Assembly (NCBI GenBank): GCA_004835665.1
Contig: RBKR01000017.1
Location: forward strand, 62,001 to 126,000
Direction of reading: 5' to 3'
DNA: 64,000 nucleotides
Origin: Phoma sp. XZ068
Taxonomy: Eukaryota; Ascomycota; Dothideomycetes; Pleosporales; Didymellaceae
Part shown: piece by piece, positions 55,303 to 64,000 of the stretch
Position numbering within the stretch: the first letter of the stretch is position 1
How the letters are laid out: the number at the start of each line of letters is the position of its first letter
Notes under the pieces: model-generated
What the model was told of the DNA's origin: nothing
Databases searched by the model: none
What the model saw: only the letters and a program-made list of their open reading frames with translations
Program-made: the position numbers and the translations under genes

Positions 55303-55992
55303 AGCACAAAGACTGCCAGTAGATCCCGTGGATACTTCATTCTACGACATAGTAGGTTGCTTGAAGCCTTCATCCACGCGCAAAGATCTATTATGAGACG
55401 ACACTGGCTCTGCGATCCCCTATAATGCAGCCCTTCACCCTACCTCACCATCACAGCATATTCAATTCGCTAACCAACTTCTTGATATTTGTAATATTCC
55501 CAAGGTATACGAACATACGCTAGTTTGTATTTAGTATCTTGCTTACTCTCCAACACTCGCCTTGGCCGTTTCAAAAGATACTGCACGGATTCAGTCATCA
55601 CATGTTACCTCCCACAACGGCTTTCTCCCTCAGGACGCATAGGAATAATTTCCTTGTAGTAGTTGCAGGAACTTCCCTCAAACATTCAGTTACAAATACT
55701 TGACGGATGATCGTCATTCACGGGTCGATCCATGCGCTAGCGCTACTGTTGAACTAGTCCAAGCCTCGCTCCGCGCTTTGAACAGAGTAGGGTAACCCTA
55801 ACTATACAAGGATCTACAAACAACCAAACTATCCACTCCTAGCTTTCACGCCAAACTATTGACCTCGGTCCATATGCTAACTCGTGGTATATCCGTACCT
55901 GGACATAAACATGCCTGATCCACAACTTCGTTACTTTGAACAGCCAAACCTTCAATCACAATTCACTTGAATTCAAAAACCAAACAACCACC
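55303..55992. other. Intergenic 0.7 kb
   Basis: Promoter of the HsbA-like gene; a CA-rich leader just before 55993. No gene seen. Confidence 0.5.
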
Positions 55993-56614
55993 ATGCATCT
56001 CCTCACCACCCTAACCCTCCTCCCAACAGCCTTCTCCCTCGCACTCCCCCAATCCTTCCTACCTACCGGCCAAACCGTCAAACAAGACATCATCAACATC
56101 CACAACGCCGTCCTCGAACTCGACGCAACAGTCCAGTCCTACACCGGCGCCCCATTCCCCACCTCCCTCGTCGCCGGAACCCCCGTCCTCCTCGGCGTAG
56201 CAAAAATCCACGAAGTAAACCGCGCAGGTTTCAGGCATGCACTCGCCGCGCCGCCCTTCACAGTCGCAGACTCAAATGACGTAATCAGCGCTGTGACGAA
56301 TACCGGCAAGCTCCCATCTTAATTTTCGATTAACGACAGTGAGACTGACATAAGCAGTCAACAAGTCCATACCAGCAGCGACTGCGCACCTAAAGGCGAA
56401 ACTACCAGCTTTCAAAGAAGGCCTGCTCATCCCCGTGGTAATCGCGAGTCTAGCGCTGCTGCTGTCCGATCACGATACATTCAGTGCTGCGACGCTGGCG
56501 AAGGTGAACCCGGGTGTGGGCGGGGCGAAGATTGCGGAGGGAGGGGAAGGGGTCGCGAATATCCATGATGCGATTCAAGATGCTATTGTGTTTTATACTG
56601 CGAATGCTGTATAA
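55993..56614 (+). CDS. Secreted HsbA-like (hydrophobic surface binding) protein with a GC-AG intron
   Basis: 189 aa from two exons, 55993-56305 and 56358-56614. Signal peptide MHLLTTLTLLPTAFSLA. The rest is helical and fits the HsbA family: VKQDIINIHNAVLELDATVQ, then pairs of amphipathic helices, no Cys. HsbA proteins bind hydrophobic surfaces and recruit hydrolases such as cutinases in Aspergillus. The 52-bp intron starts with GC (ACCG then GCAAGC) and ends CATAAGCAG, with a CTGAC branch site; no GT donor gives a working join, and the GC donor yields TNTVNKSIPAATAHLKAK in frame. Start is the ATG at 55993; an upstream TTG is ignored. Confidence 0.88.
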
Positions 56615-56988
56615 GTGTGTCACCTGCAGGACTGCCTCCGACGGGAGTGGGGTAGTTGAGAATGGGGTTTGAAGAATAAATCAGAACGTGCTGGTGTATT
56701 ATTATGGTTGCGTATGTGAAGACAAGAGACAATGCGTGAACGATCGGTATATAGCGACTACCATAGGTAGGGTAAACACCCAAGCATCAACGCCCTGAAG
56801 CTGAAATGAAATGTCGGAAACAGTTTAGTCCAGCGTGAGCCGGACAGCGCGAGCATTCTGAAAAGGAAAAAGCCAGCATTCATTGCATTGCATGAACTCG
56901 GAATAAAGGTAGATAGATCTCAGGGTATATCCTCCGCCACACATGCACCGTTACCATGCTATACACCGCTGTACAGGTGGGTTCCATC
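56615..56988. other. Intergenic, convergent 3' flanks
   Basis: Nothing seen in 374 bp. Confidence 0.6.
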
Positions 56989-59043
56989 TCACACCGTCTC
57001 TCGTGGTCGCTCCGCTATCGAGATCTCCATCATGGGGAATTCAGAGAGCCCTTCGTACTGTGTGGTGGCTGGCGTGGTCATGGCAGTTGGAGGCATTGAT
57101 GGGGGGACTGTCGGGGCAGGTGTCTGCGGTGCGCTTTTGAGCCCGTATTTTGTGTTGAGCTGCTTGCGCATTTTATGTTGCTTTTCTCCGAAGGTCATTA
57201 AGAACCCAATGCCAGCGAGGATCGCGAATACAATCCATATACACTTCAGACTCTCGTTGAAAGCGTTGACAATCTGTATTTTGTTGGTTGCACCAAAGCT
57301 GCCAACGAAGGCTGCGGATGCGTGTTGGTAGGCTTGCCCCTTTGCAAGTTGCGACCGGGCTTGCTTGCTGGTGATAGTAGCCAACAGCGAGTTGAAACGC
57401 ACGTTGAACACGGCCCCGGGGATGGCGACGCCAAACAGAGACCCTGTACCACGAAGGAACGCCCATGAGCCGGCTGCTGCACCCGTGCTGCTTTCGGGGA
57501 GCTTGACCTGGACGGCTGGGAGCATTGTTGAGATGACGATTCCGAGGCCTCCCGCAACGACAAGCTGGAGAACGAGCCATACGGATATCGGGGTCGAGGG
57601 CCCCAGAAGTACACACAGGCTGAGGCCGGTGGTCATGATACCGAAACCAACGACATGCATGGGCTTGTACTTGCCCCAGAGTGTCATGAGCGGGCCACCA
57701 ACTGCAGCGCAGACTACTACTGCCAGTGTAGTAGGCATGACTTCGATTCCAGACTGGCTTGGCGAAGACCCCTTCACAGCCTGGAAGAACGGCGGGAGGT
57801 AAAACTGGAAGCCATAGGTGATGAATCCGTGGATCGCCGTAAGAGCGAAGGAGATGACGGTTGTGCGGTTCGAAAATACATGCGGTGGCATGATTGGATA
57901 CTTGCAGTGCTTTGAACGCTCCCAGAAAGCAAGGGAGACGAATCCAAGAACACCAAACACCATGGGTAGGATAATAGCTGGATGAGACCAGGGGTTAGGC
58001 GCGCCGCCCGTGCTGAGAGAGATAAGCAGCATGACCACGGAGAAGGTGAGTAGTCCGGTGCCTAGGTAGTCGATCTTCTTCAGCTCGCCCAAAACAGAAA
58101 CCTCCTGGGATTTCATGCCGCCGCCGACATCGAGCCAGAGGTAGATGATAACAAAGGCTATGAAGCACACTGGAATATTGATGTAAAAACACCAACGCCA
58201 ATTGATCTCTGCGAAGACGCCGCCGAGAAGTGGTCCAAGGCAGGTCCCAACGGCAAAGACAATGTGTTTGATTGCGAGGTATGGGCCTCGTTTCCGCAGT
58301 GGCACGATATCACAGAGAATCATCTCGGCAAACAAATCGATACCGCCTGTACCAAGACCCTGAATAATGCGTCCAAAAATGAGAATAGCGCCAGAATTGG
58401 CAACGCCGCATACAGCGCTGCCAATAGCAAACACAGTGACGGCAGTCATCATGGGAATCTTCCTGCCCCACATATCTCCCAGCTGACTGTACAGCGGCTG
58501 GAAGATTGTGCTGGCAAGCAGAAAAGCAGTAGCAACCCATGAGAACTTGGTCCCAAGGTTGAGATCGTCAGAAATAGTCGGTAAAGCAGTGTTTGTGACG
58601 CTGCCTTCAAGCGCAGAGAGAAGCAATGGCAGACACATGGCGACAAAGGACCGCCAAAATCCCTTGGTGCGAGTCCATTTTTCTGAAGGCGTGCCTGAGT
58701 CTTGAGATGGATAAGACAGAAGGGCCGGTCGGGCTGGCCATCCCTCATTAGATCGCCGATTAGGGGTCCCGATCTGTTGTTGTTTATGATCATCCAGGCC
58801 AAGACTCACTATTCGCTCGTCCGCAGGCGTCAGGCCCTCTAAGCACTTCAGCGAAGAAGCTTTTGATGGCAGACTACCATTGACAGCTAATGTCGAGGAA
58901 GACTGGTTGCGTATGAAAGTAACGCATGAGGCGGAAGGAGACTGTACAGCCGTCTCGGCAAACGAATATTGGCTGGCGTTGATAGTGGGCTGTACAATCG
59001 AAGATCGCCTCGACGAGGACGTCGACTGTGGAGCGGCCTGCAT
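56989..59043 (-). CDS. MFS transporter, DHA2-type 14-TM drug/metabolite exporter
   Basis: 684 aa, single exon. A Ser-rich cytosolic N-terminus of ~130 residues precedes 14 membrane helices. DHA2 landmarks: LLSALEGSVTNTALPTISDDL (helix 1), FSWVATAFLLASTIFQPLYSQLGDMWGRK (motif A after helix 2), GRIIQGLGTGGI (motif B region), GPLLGGVFAEINWRWCFYINIP (motif C region). The C-terminus is Pro/Thr-rich. Such proteins export toxins, siderophores or drugs by proton antiport. It is followed by a flavin monooxygenase and a methyltransferase, so export of a modified metabolite is plausible. Confidence 0.93.
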   Translation of the reverse strand: MQAAPQSTSSSRRSSIVQPTINASQYSFAETAVQSPSASCVTFIRNQSSSTLAVNGSLPSKASSLKCLEGLTPADERIVSLGLDDHKQQQIGTPNRRSNEGWPARPALLSYPSQDSGTPSEKWTRTKGFWRSFVAMCLPLLLSALEGSVTNTALPTISDDLNLGTKFSWVATAFLLASTIFQPLYSQLGDMWGRKIPMMTAVTVFAIGSAVCGVANSGAILIFGRIIQGLGTGGIDLFAEMILCDIVPLRKRGPYLAIKHIVFAVGTCLGPLLGGVFAEINWRWCFYINIPVCFIAFVIIYLWLDVGGGMKSQEVSVLGELKKIDYLGTGLLTFSVVMLLISLSTGGAPNPWSHPAIILPMVFGVLGFVSLAFWERSKHCKYPIMPPHVFSNRTTVISFALTAIHGFITYGFQFYLPPFFQAVKGSSPSQSGIEVMPTTLAVVVCAAVGGPLMTLWGKYKPMHVVGFGIMTTGLSLCVLLGPSTPISVWLVLQLVVAGGLGIVISTMLPAVQVKLPESSTGAAAGSWAFLRGTGSLFGVAIPGAVFNVRFNSLLATITSKQARSQLAKGQAYQHASAAFVGSFGATNKIQIVNAFNESLKCIWIVFAILAGIGFLMTFGEKQHKMRKQLNTKYGLKSAPQTPAPTVPPSMPPTAMTTPATTQYEGLSEFPMMEISIAERPRETV

Positions 59044-59771
59044 ATTGAAAGTGAGAATCGCAGGAGAAAGTCAGTGGAGTGACACTGAACAACCGCGTTC
59101 AGCTATATGTGTAGTCGAGTCGTCCGCGAAGGCAAAAGATAGCCAGACAACCAAGAATGCTCGATTTTCCTTGGTAAGCTCTTGAGTGTGCGAAAGCATC
59201 AAACCCGCGCATGACGTTTCCTGTGGAACGCTGGATCAACGGCTAGGTACCGATGATGCTGCTGCCAGTAGTAGGAATGACCCTGAAACAGCGTTGGAGC
59301 AGTGCACAACATGATTCGTCGGGCTGGCCAAGTTTTGGTAGGCGGCGAAGTCCCAGACTGTGTACCCACGGTCGTGGGCCTAACAAGGGTGCCACGAAGG
59401 AGCCGGAATGAAGACAATTACTCTATGAAAATCGAGGCATAGGTGCAGAAGGATCCGTATCTCTTCGCATGGCCGAAGTCGGTGATACTGGGAATGTCAT
59501 CAAGATTGCAACCGTTGCTGTGCACCACATCCAGCACTATGTTTGTATACGCTGATGAAAAAAGAAGACCCTTTTTTTCGATGTCGATGCGGTTGGTGCA
59601 CGTCACTCACTACCAGAGTCAGCTGCGAGGGGTCTACTCAAGAAAGCGAGGGCATGCCCAACAAAATTTGTAACAAATGAGAAGCTAGTAAGTGCTGTCT
59701 CAGGGTTGATAAGGTACATTGGGACCAGACGTCAGCTCTGCGAAAGCTCATCATCGCCACCGAGGGACGCA
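59044..59771. other. Intergenic 0.73 kb
   Basis: Promoter of the DHA2 transporter and 3' flank of the monooxygenase; no gene supported. Confidence 0.5.
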
Positions 59772-61297
59772 TTATGCGGTCTGATCTGCCTCACCCTTTT
59801 TAACTTGGCGCATACCGATCTTCACCATAGGGCTCTGCATGAGGGTGTCCCAGTCGTGGATGAAGTAAGACTGTTTCAGCGAGATTTCCATCTCAACTTG
59901 ACCTCTCTCCAGAATTTCATCGTCGTATGCTTGGACGGCCTCGGCAAGGGTTGCCGAGCCCTTGACCACGGACACAATGGTACTAACGAAGTTGGATGCG
60001 TCTTGCAGCGCGTTGTTCAAGCCTTGGCCGCGATCTGCAGAATGCATCGTATCAGTGATAAGATCTGGGGAGTGGGGGGTCCAGGGTCTAACTGCAGTCT
60101 ACGGTAACGCAGGAACGCGGAAACTTACGAGGGGTCATGGGATGGGCTGCATCTCCACATAGCGTCATTCTTCCTCCTCTGTTATCCCATTTCTTTGACT
60201 TCTCCCAATAGGTCAAACGGTCCATTGGAATAATCGCATCGTCCTTAATAGAACGGCCAACAGAGCGCCAGGGCTCGGCATACTCCTCGGAGCGAGCCTT
60301 GAAGAACTTCAGACGGCCCTCATTGGTGGTCAAGTCGGCAGAATGGGGCGTGGTCTTGTCGTTCCAGCTCTGCATAATTTGAAAGCTCCAAGTCTCCGGC
60401 TTTTCAGGGTCTGGGACGTCCATGACTAACTGCGGATCAGCGGGCCGGCGAAAAGGTATGCAAGGGAGAAGAACGTACTCGACAACCAGTACATAGTCCC
60501 ATGATCAGGATGGATACTGTTGAGGAAGATCTTGTTGTGGCTCCGTATCTCCAGAGAGAGTTCGCGATCGAACTTGTACTGGAAGTTGATAAGGTTCACA
60601 GGCACAACCGTCAACTGGGCCTCGTCAAAGCCAACGATTGCCTCTCTGAGTAGTGATTTTGCGCCATCCGTGCCAACAACGAGATCGCCCACGGCATGAT
60701 CGCCGTCTTTGAATTCAACCTTGACTCGTCCGTTGTCATGCGACGAAGAATCCTCGATAACGTAGGCACGTACAACCTGCTTACCATACTGCACGTCGAG
60801 GCCCTCGCTGAATAGGTTGCGCATCTTCTTCTTGCTTACGCGCACGGGGTGATCGGCTGCCATCTCCATGATAAGGTCTCCCGTCTTGCCATTGTGGATG
60901 GGCAGACCGGCCACAGCATCAGATTTCAGAGACGGATCGGCGTATGCTTCATTGAAGCGAGCAGCAAGCTCCTCAGGAAGGCAGGAAGCGATATGGGCCG
61001 AGCCCCAATGGAGGGTCATGCCCCATTCGCGAGGGCGTGTCTGATACGTTGTGCTTGTCTCAGACTCGAAGAGGGTGAACGCAATGCCATTCTGTAGATG
61101 TAGGTGTCAGGATGATGGTGCTTTGTGTTCGCTTCGACAAACCTTCTTCAAGCCCTGCGCTACAAGCAGACCACTCGTGCCTGCCTCTGCCGTTAACTCC
61201 GAGCTACCCCTCCATGCCATTCCCACAGCCTCATGCGGTCTCACTTACCAGCACCCACAATCAGCACATGCAGGTCTTTCTTGGTAGCAGTCGTCAT
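59772..61297 (-). CDS. FAD-dependent monooxygenase (group A, salicylate-hydroxylase-like)
   Basis: 419 aa from five exons: 61297-61249, 61180-61143, 61091-60479, 60425-60129, 60034-59772. The dinucleotide motif GAGTSG (15-20) is split by intron 1. Then ESETSTTYQTRPREWGM, the DG motif VVGTDGAKS, and the GD motif LCGDAAHPMTPHRGQGLNNAL define the single-component NAD(P)H aromatic hydroxylase fold. It adds one oxygen atom to an aromatic or polyketide-like substrate. No signal peptide. Introns are 51-93 bp with good branch sites. It is divergent from the methyltransferase gene at 62150, a pairing common in fungal metabolite clusters. The substrate is unknown. Confidence 0.9.
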
Positions 61298-62149
61298 CGT
61301 GAATGGTCGAATGATGTGGTGACTCGTGTACAGCACGTCGTGAACCAGAGCCCTGGGAGGAGCTGTCGGCCGTCATAATGTACTCGGTGCAGCTTCAAGC
61401 TTGGTTGGCATTCGCCGGGCTAAGGTTGGCTTGTTAGCGTGCAGCGACGGTTCGAGACTACGCAGGGACGGCACCTTACTGCCGCGATAGACGACGAGAC
61501 AGCTGCAGCGTTGAGGGCGCTGAAATACACGTGAAGTTGCAACTTCATTTACTGTTATCGTCATAGTATCTTATCGTCATGGTATATGACTTGCGACACT
61601 CGCTTACCCGGCGAATGCTACACCTTTCACAGATATTGCCACATTCGGCCCATTGCTTTGCTTCCAGCTGTGCCCCGCCAGACCCTGTAACCACGATGCA
61701 ACCAACACACAACCACCTCCGGAGAAAGGTAGTGTGAAAGCTGCCCAGAAACGCCATTCACAACCGCCGCTCGCTCTCCGGAGCACCGTATTGGCTAGCA
61801 TTCGTGGCCGCCGGCAGAGACATCAAAGGGTCCCATTACGGAAAGGGAGGCGGCGATCAACCTTATGTTGGACAGTCGCCGGCGCCAACGCTCGAGTCGG
61901 GGCGCCTCGCACCACCGCCGAACATCAAACCTGGACAACGAAGCCCAGATTTTTTATTCCGTCGCGCAAATTTCACCTGTTGCTGCGTACCGCTGTAACA
62001 CGACAGTGCTGTTGTGACCCTACGTTGCGCTTGGAGAGCACGTGGCCATCTACATTCCACCAGAATTTGCGGAGTAGTGCAAGAGCTTGGACATCAACGT
62101 GTGGCTGAACGAGTGACACAAAACGGACCCACGACTTACTACGACCACC
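61298..62149. promoter_or_regulatory. Divergent promoter, monooxygenase and methyltransferase
   Basis: 852 bp between two outward start codons; frames within it have no features. The methyltransferase start has a strong context (CCACCATGG). Confidence 0.4.
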
Positions 62150-63297
62150 ATGGAGACGAGTGCAAGTGAGGGCGGCTCGCAGGCAGCTGCTGGTAACGCA
62201 AGTGATCTTGATGTCTGGTCCAACTCGGATGCAGACTCATCGTATGGCGATCTGGCGTCGGAAACCGCCTCCTTGACCTCGAGCATCATGGCCGGCCACT
62301 ACGAGAACGGGAGACGGTACCACGCCTACCAAGCTACCGGAGAGTACATTCTACCAGATGACGAGCAAGAGCAGGACAGACTGGACATCAAATATGCATC
62401 AATACAGCTTGTGTTTGAAGACAAGGTTACCTTGGCACCGCTCGAAAACCCCCAGCAGATTCTCGACATCGGAACAGGAACCGGGATATGGGCCATCGAT
62501 GCTGGCGAGCAGTTCCCTAGTGCTACCGTTACTGCAACAGATCTGAGTCCCATACAGCCTACATGGTATGTTCTCGACAACCGGGGCACTTTTACCCCTC
62601 CCGACAGACTCTTAAACCTATATATTACCCAAATCACTACCTAACCAACACTCCAGGGTCCCTCCAAATGTCAAATTTGAGATTGACGACGCAGAAGCAG
62701 ACTGGACCTGGCCGCTGAACCACTTCGATCTCGTGCACATGCGCACCATGACCGGGTGTATACGCAACTGGGAGAAGCTCTTCACCCAAGCATACGCCCA
62801 CACCAAGCCAGGCGGCTACATCGAGCTGCAGGAGATGGACTACTTTGGCATTATCCAGCCCACGTCGCGCAACCCCGGCACCTCGTTCCACACGTGGTGC
62901 GACGAGCAGGGCAAGGCAGCGATGAAAGTTGGCGTCAACTTACGAACCAGCGTCGAGTTTATGAAGGGGAGTCTGGAGAGGGTGGGGTTTGTGGATGTCG
63001 TGGTGAGGGAGTTCAAGCTGCCGATTGGGCCGTGGCCGAAGCAGAAGCGGCTCCGGGACGCAGGGCTACTGCAGCTGAGCGCGATGTTGGAGGGCATTGA
63101 AGGCCTGAGCTTGCGGTTGTTGAAGTTCTACGACGGCTGGACGCTGGACGAGCTGAAAGTCTTGCTGGCAAAGGTCAGGACCGAGTTGAAGGATCCAGGG
63201 TGTCACGCTTATTGGCCTCTGTAAGTGCATGCTCCGTGTTGTCTGAGATCGAGGCTAACAGCGCAGGTTCGTTGTGGTCGGCAGGAAAGCTGAGTAG
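62150..63297 (+). CDS. SAM-dependent methyltransferase, LaeA/TAM type
   Basis: 336 aa from three exons: 62150-62565, 62657-63220, 63267-63297 (introns 91 and 46 bp). After a Ser/Asp-rich head comes GHYENGRRYHAYQATGEYILP, a signature of fungal LaeA-like proteins, then SAM motif I LDIGTGTGIWAID (105-117), FDLVHMRTMTGCIRNW, KPGGYIELQEMDY and a C-terminal YWPLFVVVGRKAE. It may methylate a small molecule or act as a regulator; the many LaeA-like paralogues of fungi are mostly uncharacterised. Its place next to a monooxygenase and an exporter favours a metabolic role. Confidence 0.9.
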
Positions 63298-64000
63298 GAT
63301 CCATGCACATACTGAGTTTAAGCAACAATACCCATTACCGTTCTCTGGCGTCTGTAGATGCTTATGCTGGGTTCACGTGTATACGCTGTTTATATACGTT
63401 TTCACTCGACATGACGACTAGCTTCCCCTTGCAAAGTGTCTAAACCCATCGCGTGCTCCTTGACATGAAGATCCTTCCCTCGCACTCAACCCTCGAAGCC
63501 CTCAAGACGCGTTCGCACGTGAAAGTTGAGATAGACCCAGCCCTGGCTTTATTGCATGCAAAGAATGACAACGGGGCTGCAACTCTAGCATCTTTCATAC
63601 TGACCCAACAAGAAGCAGCAAAGTAAAGCAGACTGGTGAGAAAGACTTACTGAACCTCCACATATCAGCTAGCCCCTTATCGCCCAGAACCATGAGACCA
63701 AGCACAAGCTGCACAACATCTTGAAATACACATGCAAACCACCGTGTCTCCATGTACTGTGTACATCTATCTCCACCGAGATAAAATTTAACAAAAATGT
63801 AGACGCAACATGTGAACGCGACACCATGTCACATGCCGCGAAGCCGCAAAGCTTCCCGACGTCGGTCGAGCCGCTCGTGACTCGCGCCCGGGCTCTGCGT
63901 CGTTTTGCCGAGGTCGTCGTCACGACATAGCGTACCCCGACAACCTGCGTGCCTTATCTCCACACTTCGGTTTGTGTCCCGGGTCTTGAGTTTTTACTTT
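63298..64000. other. Right edge, no supported gene
   Basis: The frames at 63669-63930 on both strands have no recognisable feature. A gene starting beyond the window cannot be excluded. Confidence 0.5.

Noticed and set aside
1..64000. CRISPR arrays, rRNA, tRNA, telomere repeats
   Set aside because: None seen; CRISPR is not expected in a fungal nuclear genome.

Overview
The window looks like nuclear DNA of a filamentous ascomycete, most probably a plant-associated Dothideomycete (Pleosporales-like; inferred from gene content and style, not from any search). The evidence is: many genes with introns of about 42-105 bp with GT-AG ends and CTAAC/CTGAC branch sites; fungal-only families (Zn2Cys6 regulators, PTH11-type 7TM protein, HsbA, BIM1/X325, cellobiose dehydrogenase); and a sharply AT-rich repeat block whose stop codons sit where Gln and Trp codons are expected, the mark of repeat-induced point mutation (RIP). 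Exon joins below were derived by hand from reading frame, splice sites and branch sites, and each total is divisible by three.

1-10,880 is a transposon block. A RIP-ruined Ty3/Gypsy element on the + strand (gag tail, protease, RT, RNase H, integrase, chromodomain-like end) runs from the left edge to a candidate LTR near 8,221. An intact Fot1/pogo transposon (1568-3429, 63-bp terminal inverted repeats, TA duplication) splits its RT domain. A degraded, intron-bearing antisense gene lies between pol and the LTR. A second, even more AT-rich Gypsy gag lies on the - strand up to about 10,870.

10,881-25,929 holds a medium-chain reductase, a GH43 glycosidase, a small conserved Rossmann-like protein, an orphan coiled-coil protein, a cellobiose dehydrogenase with an unusual repeat tail, and an alpha/beta hydrolase.

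26,417-42,843 is a likely co-functional accessory block: two Zn2Cys6 regulators, each divergent from a neighbour (hydrolase; MFS transporter), two flavin-linked BBE/VAO-type oxidases, a PTH11-like 7TM protein and a Dal5-type MFS transporter. The layout suggests sensing, uptake or export, and oxidation of a small molecule; the substrate is unknown.

44,012-56,614 holds a small conserved protein, a secreted trypsin, a decayed gene, a GPI-anchored BIM1/X325 copper protein, a Pro/Gln-rich coiled-coil protein, two convergent broken genes (one an NYN nuclease with an in-frame stop), and an HsbA-like secreted protein with a GC-AG intron. 56,989-63,297 is a DHA2 MFS transporter, a flavin monooxygenase and a LaeA-type methyltransferase, the last two divergent: a small putative metabolite-modifying cluster. 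No rRNA, tRNA, CRISPR or telomere repeat was recognised.
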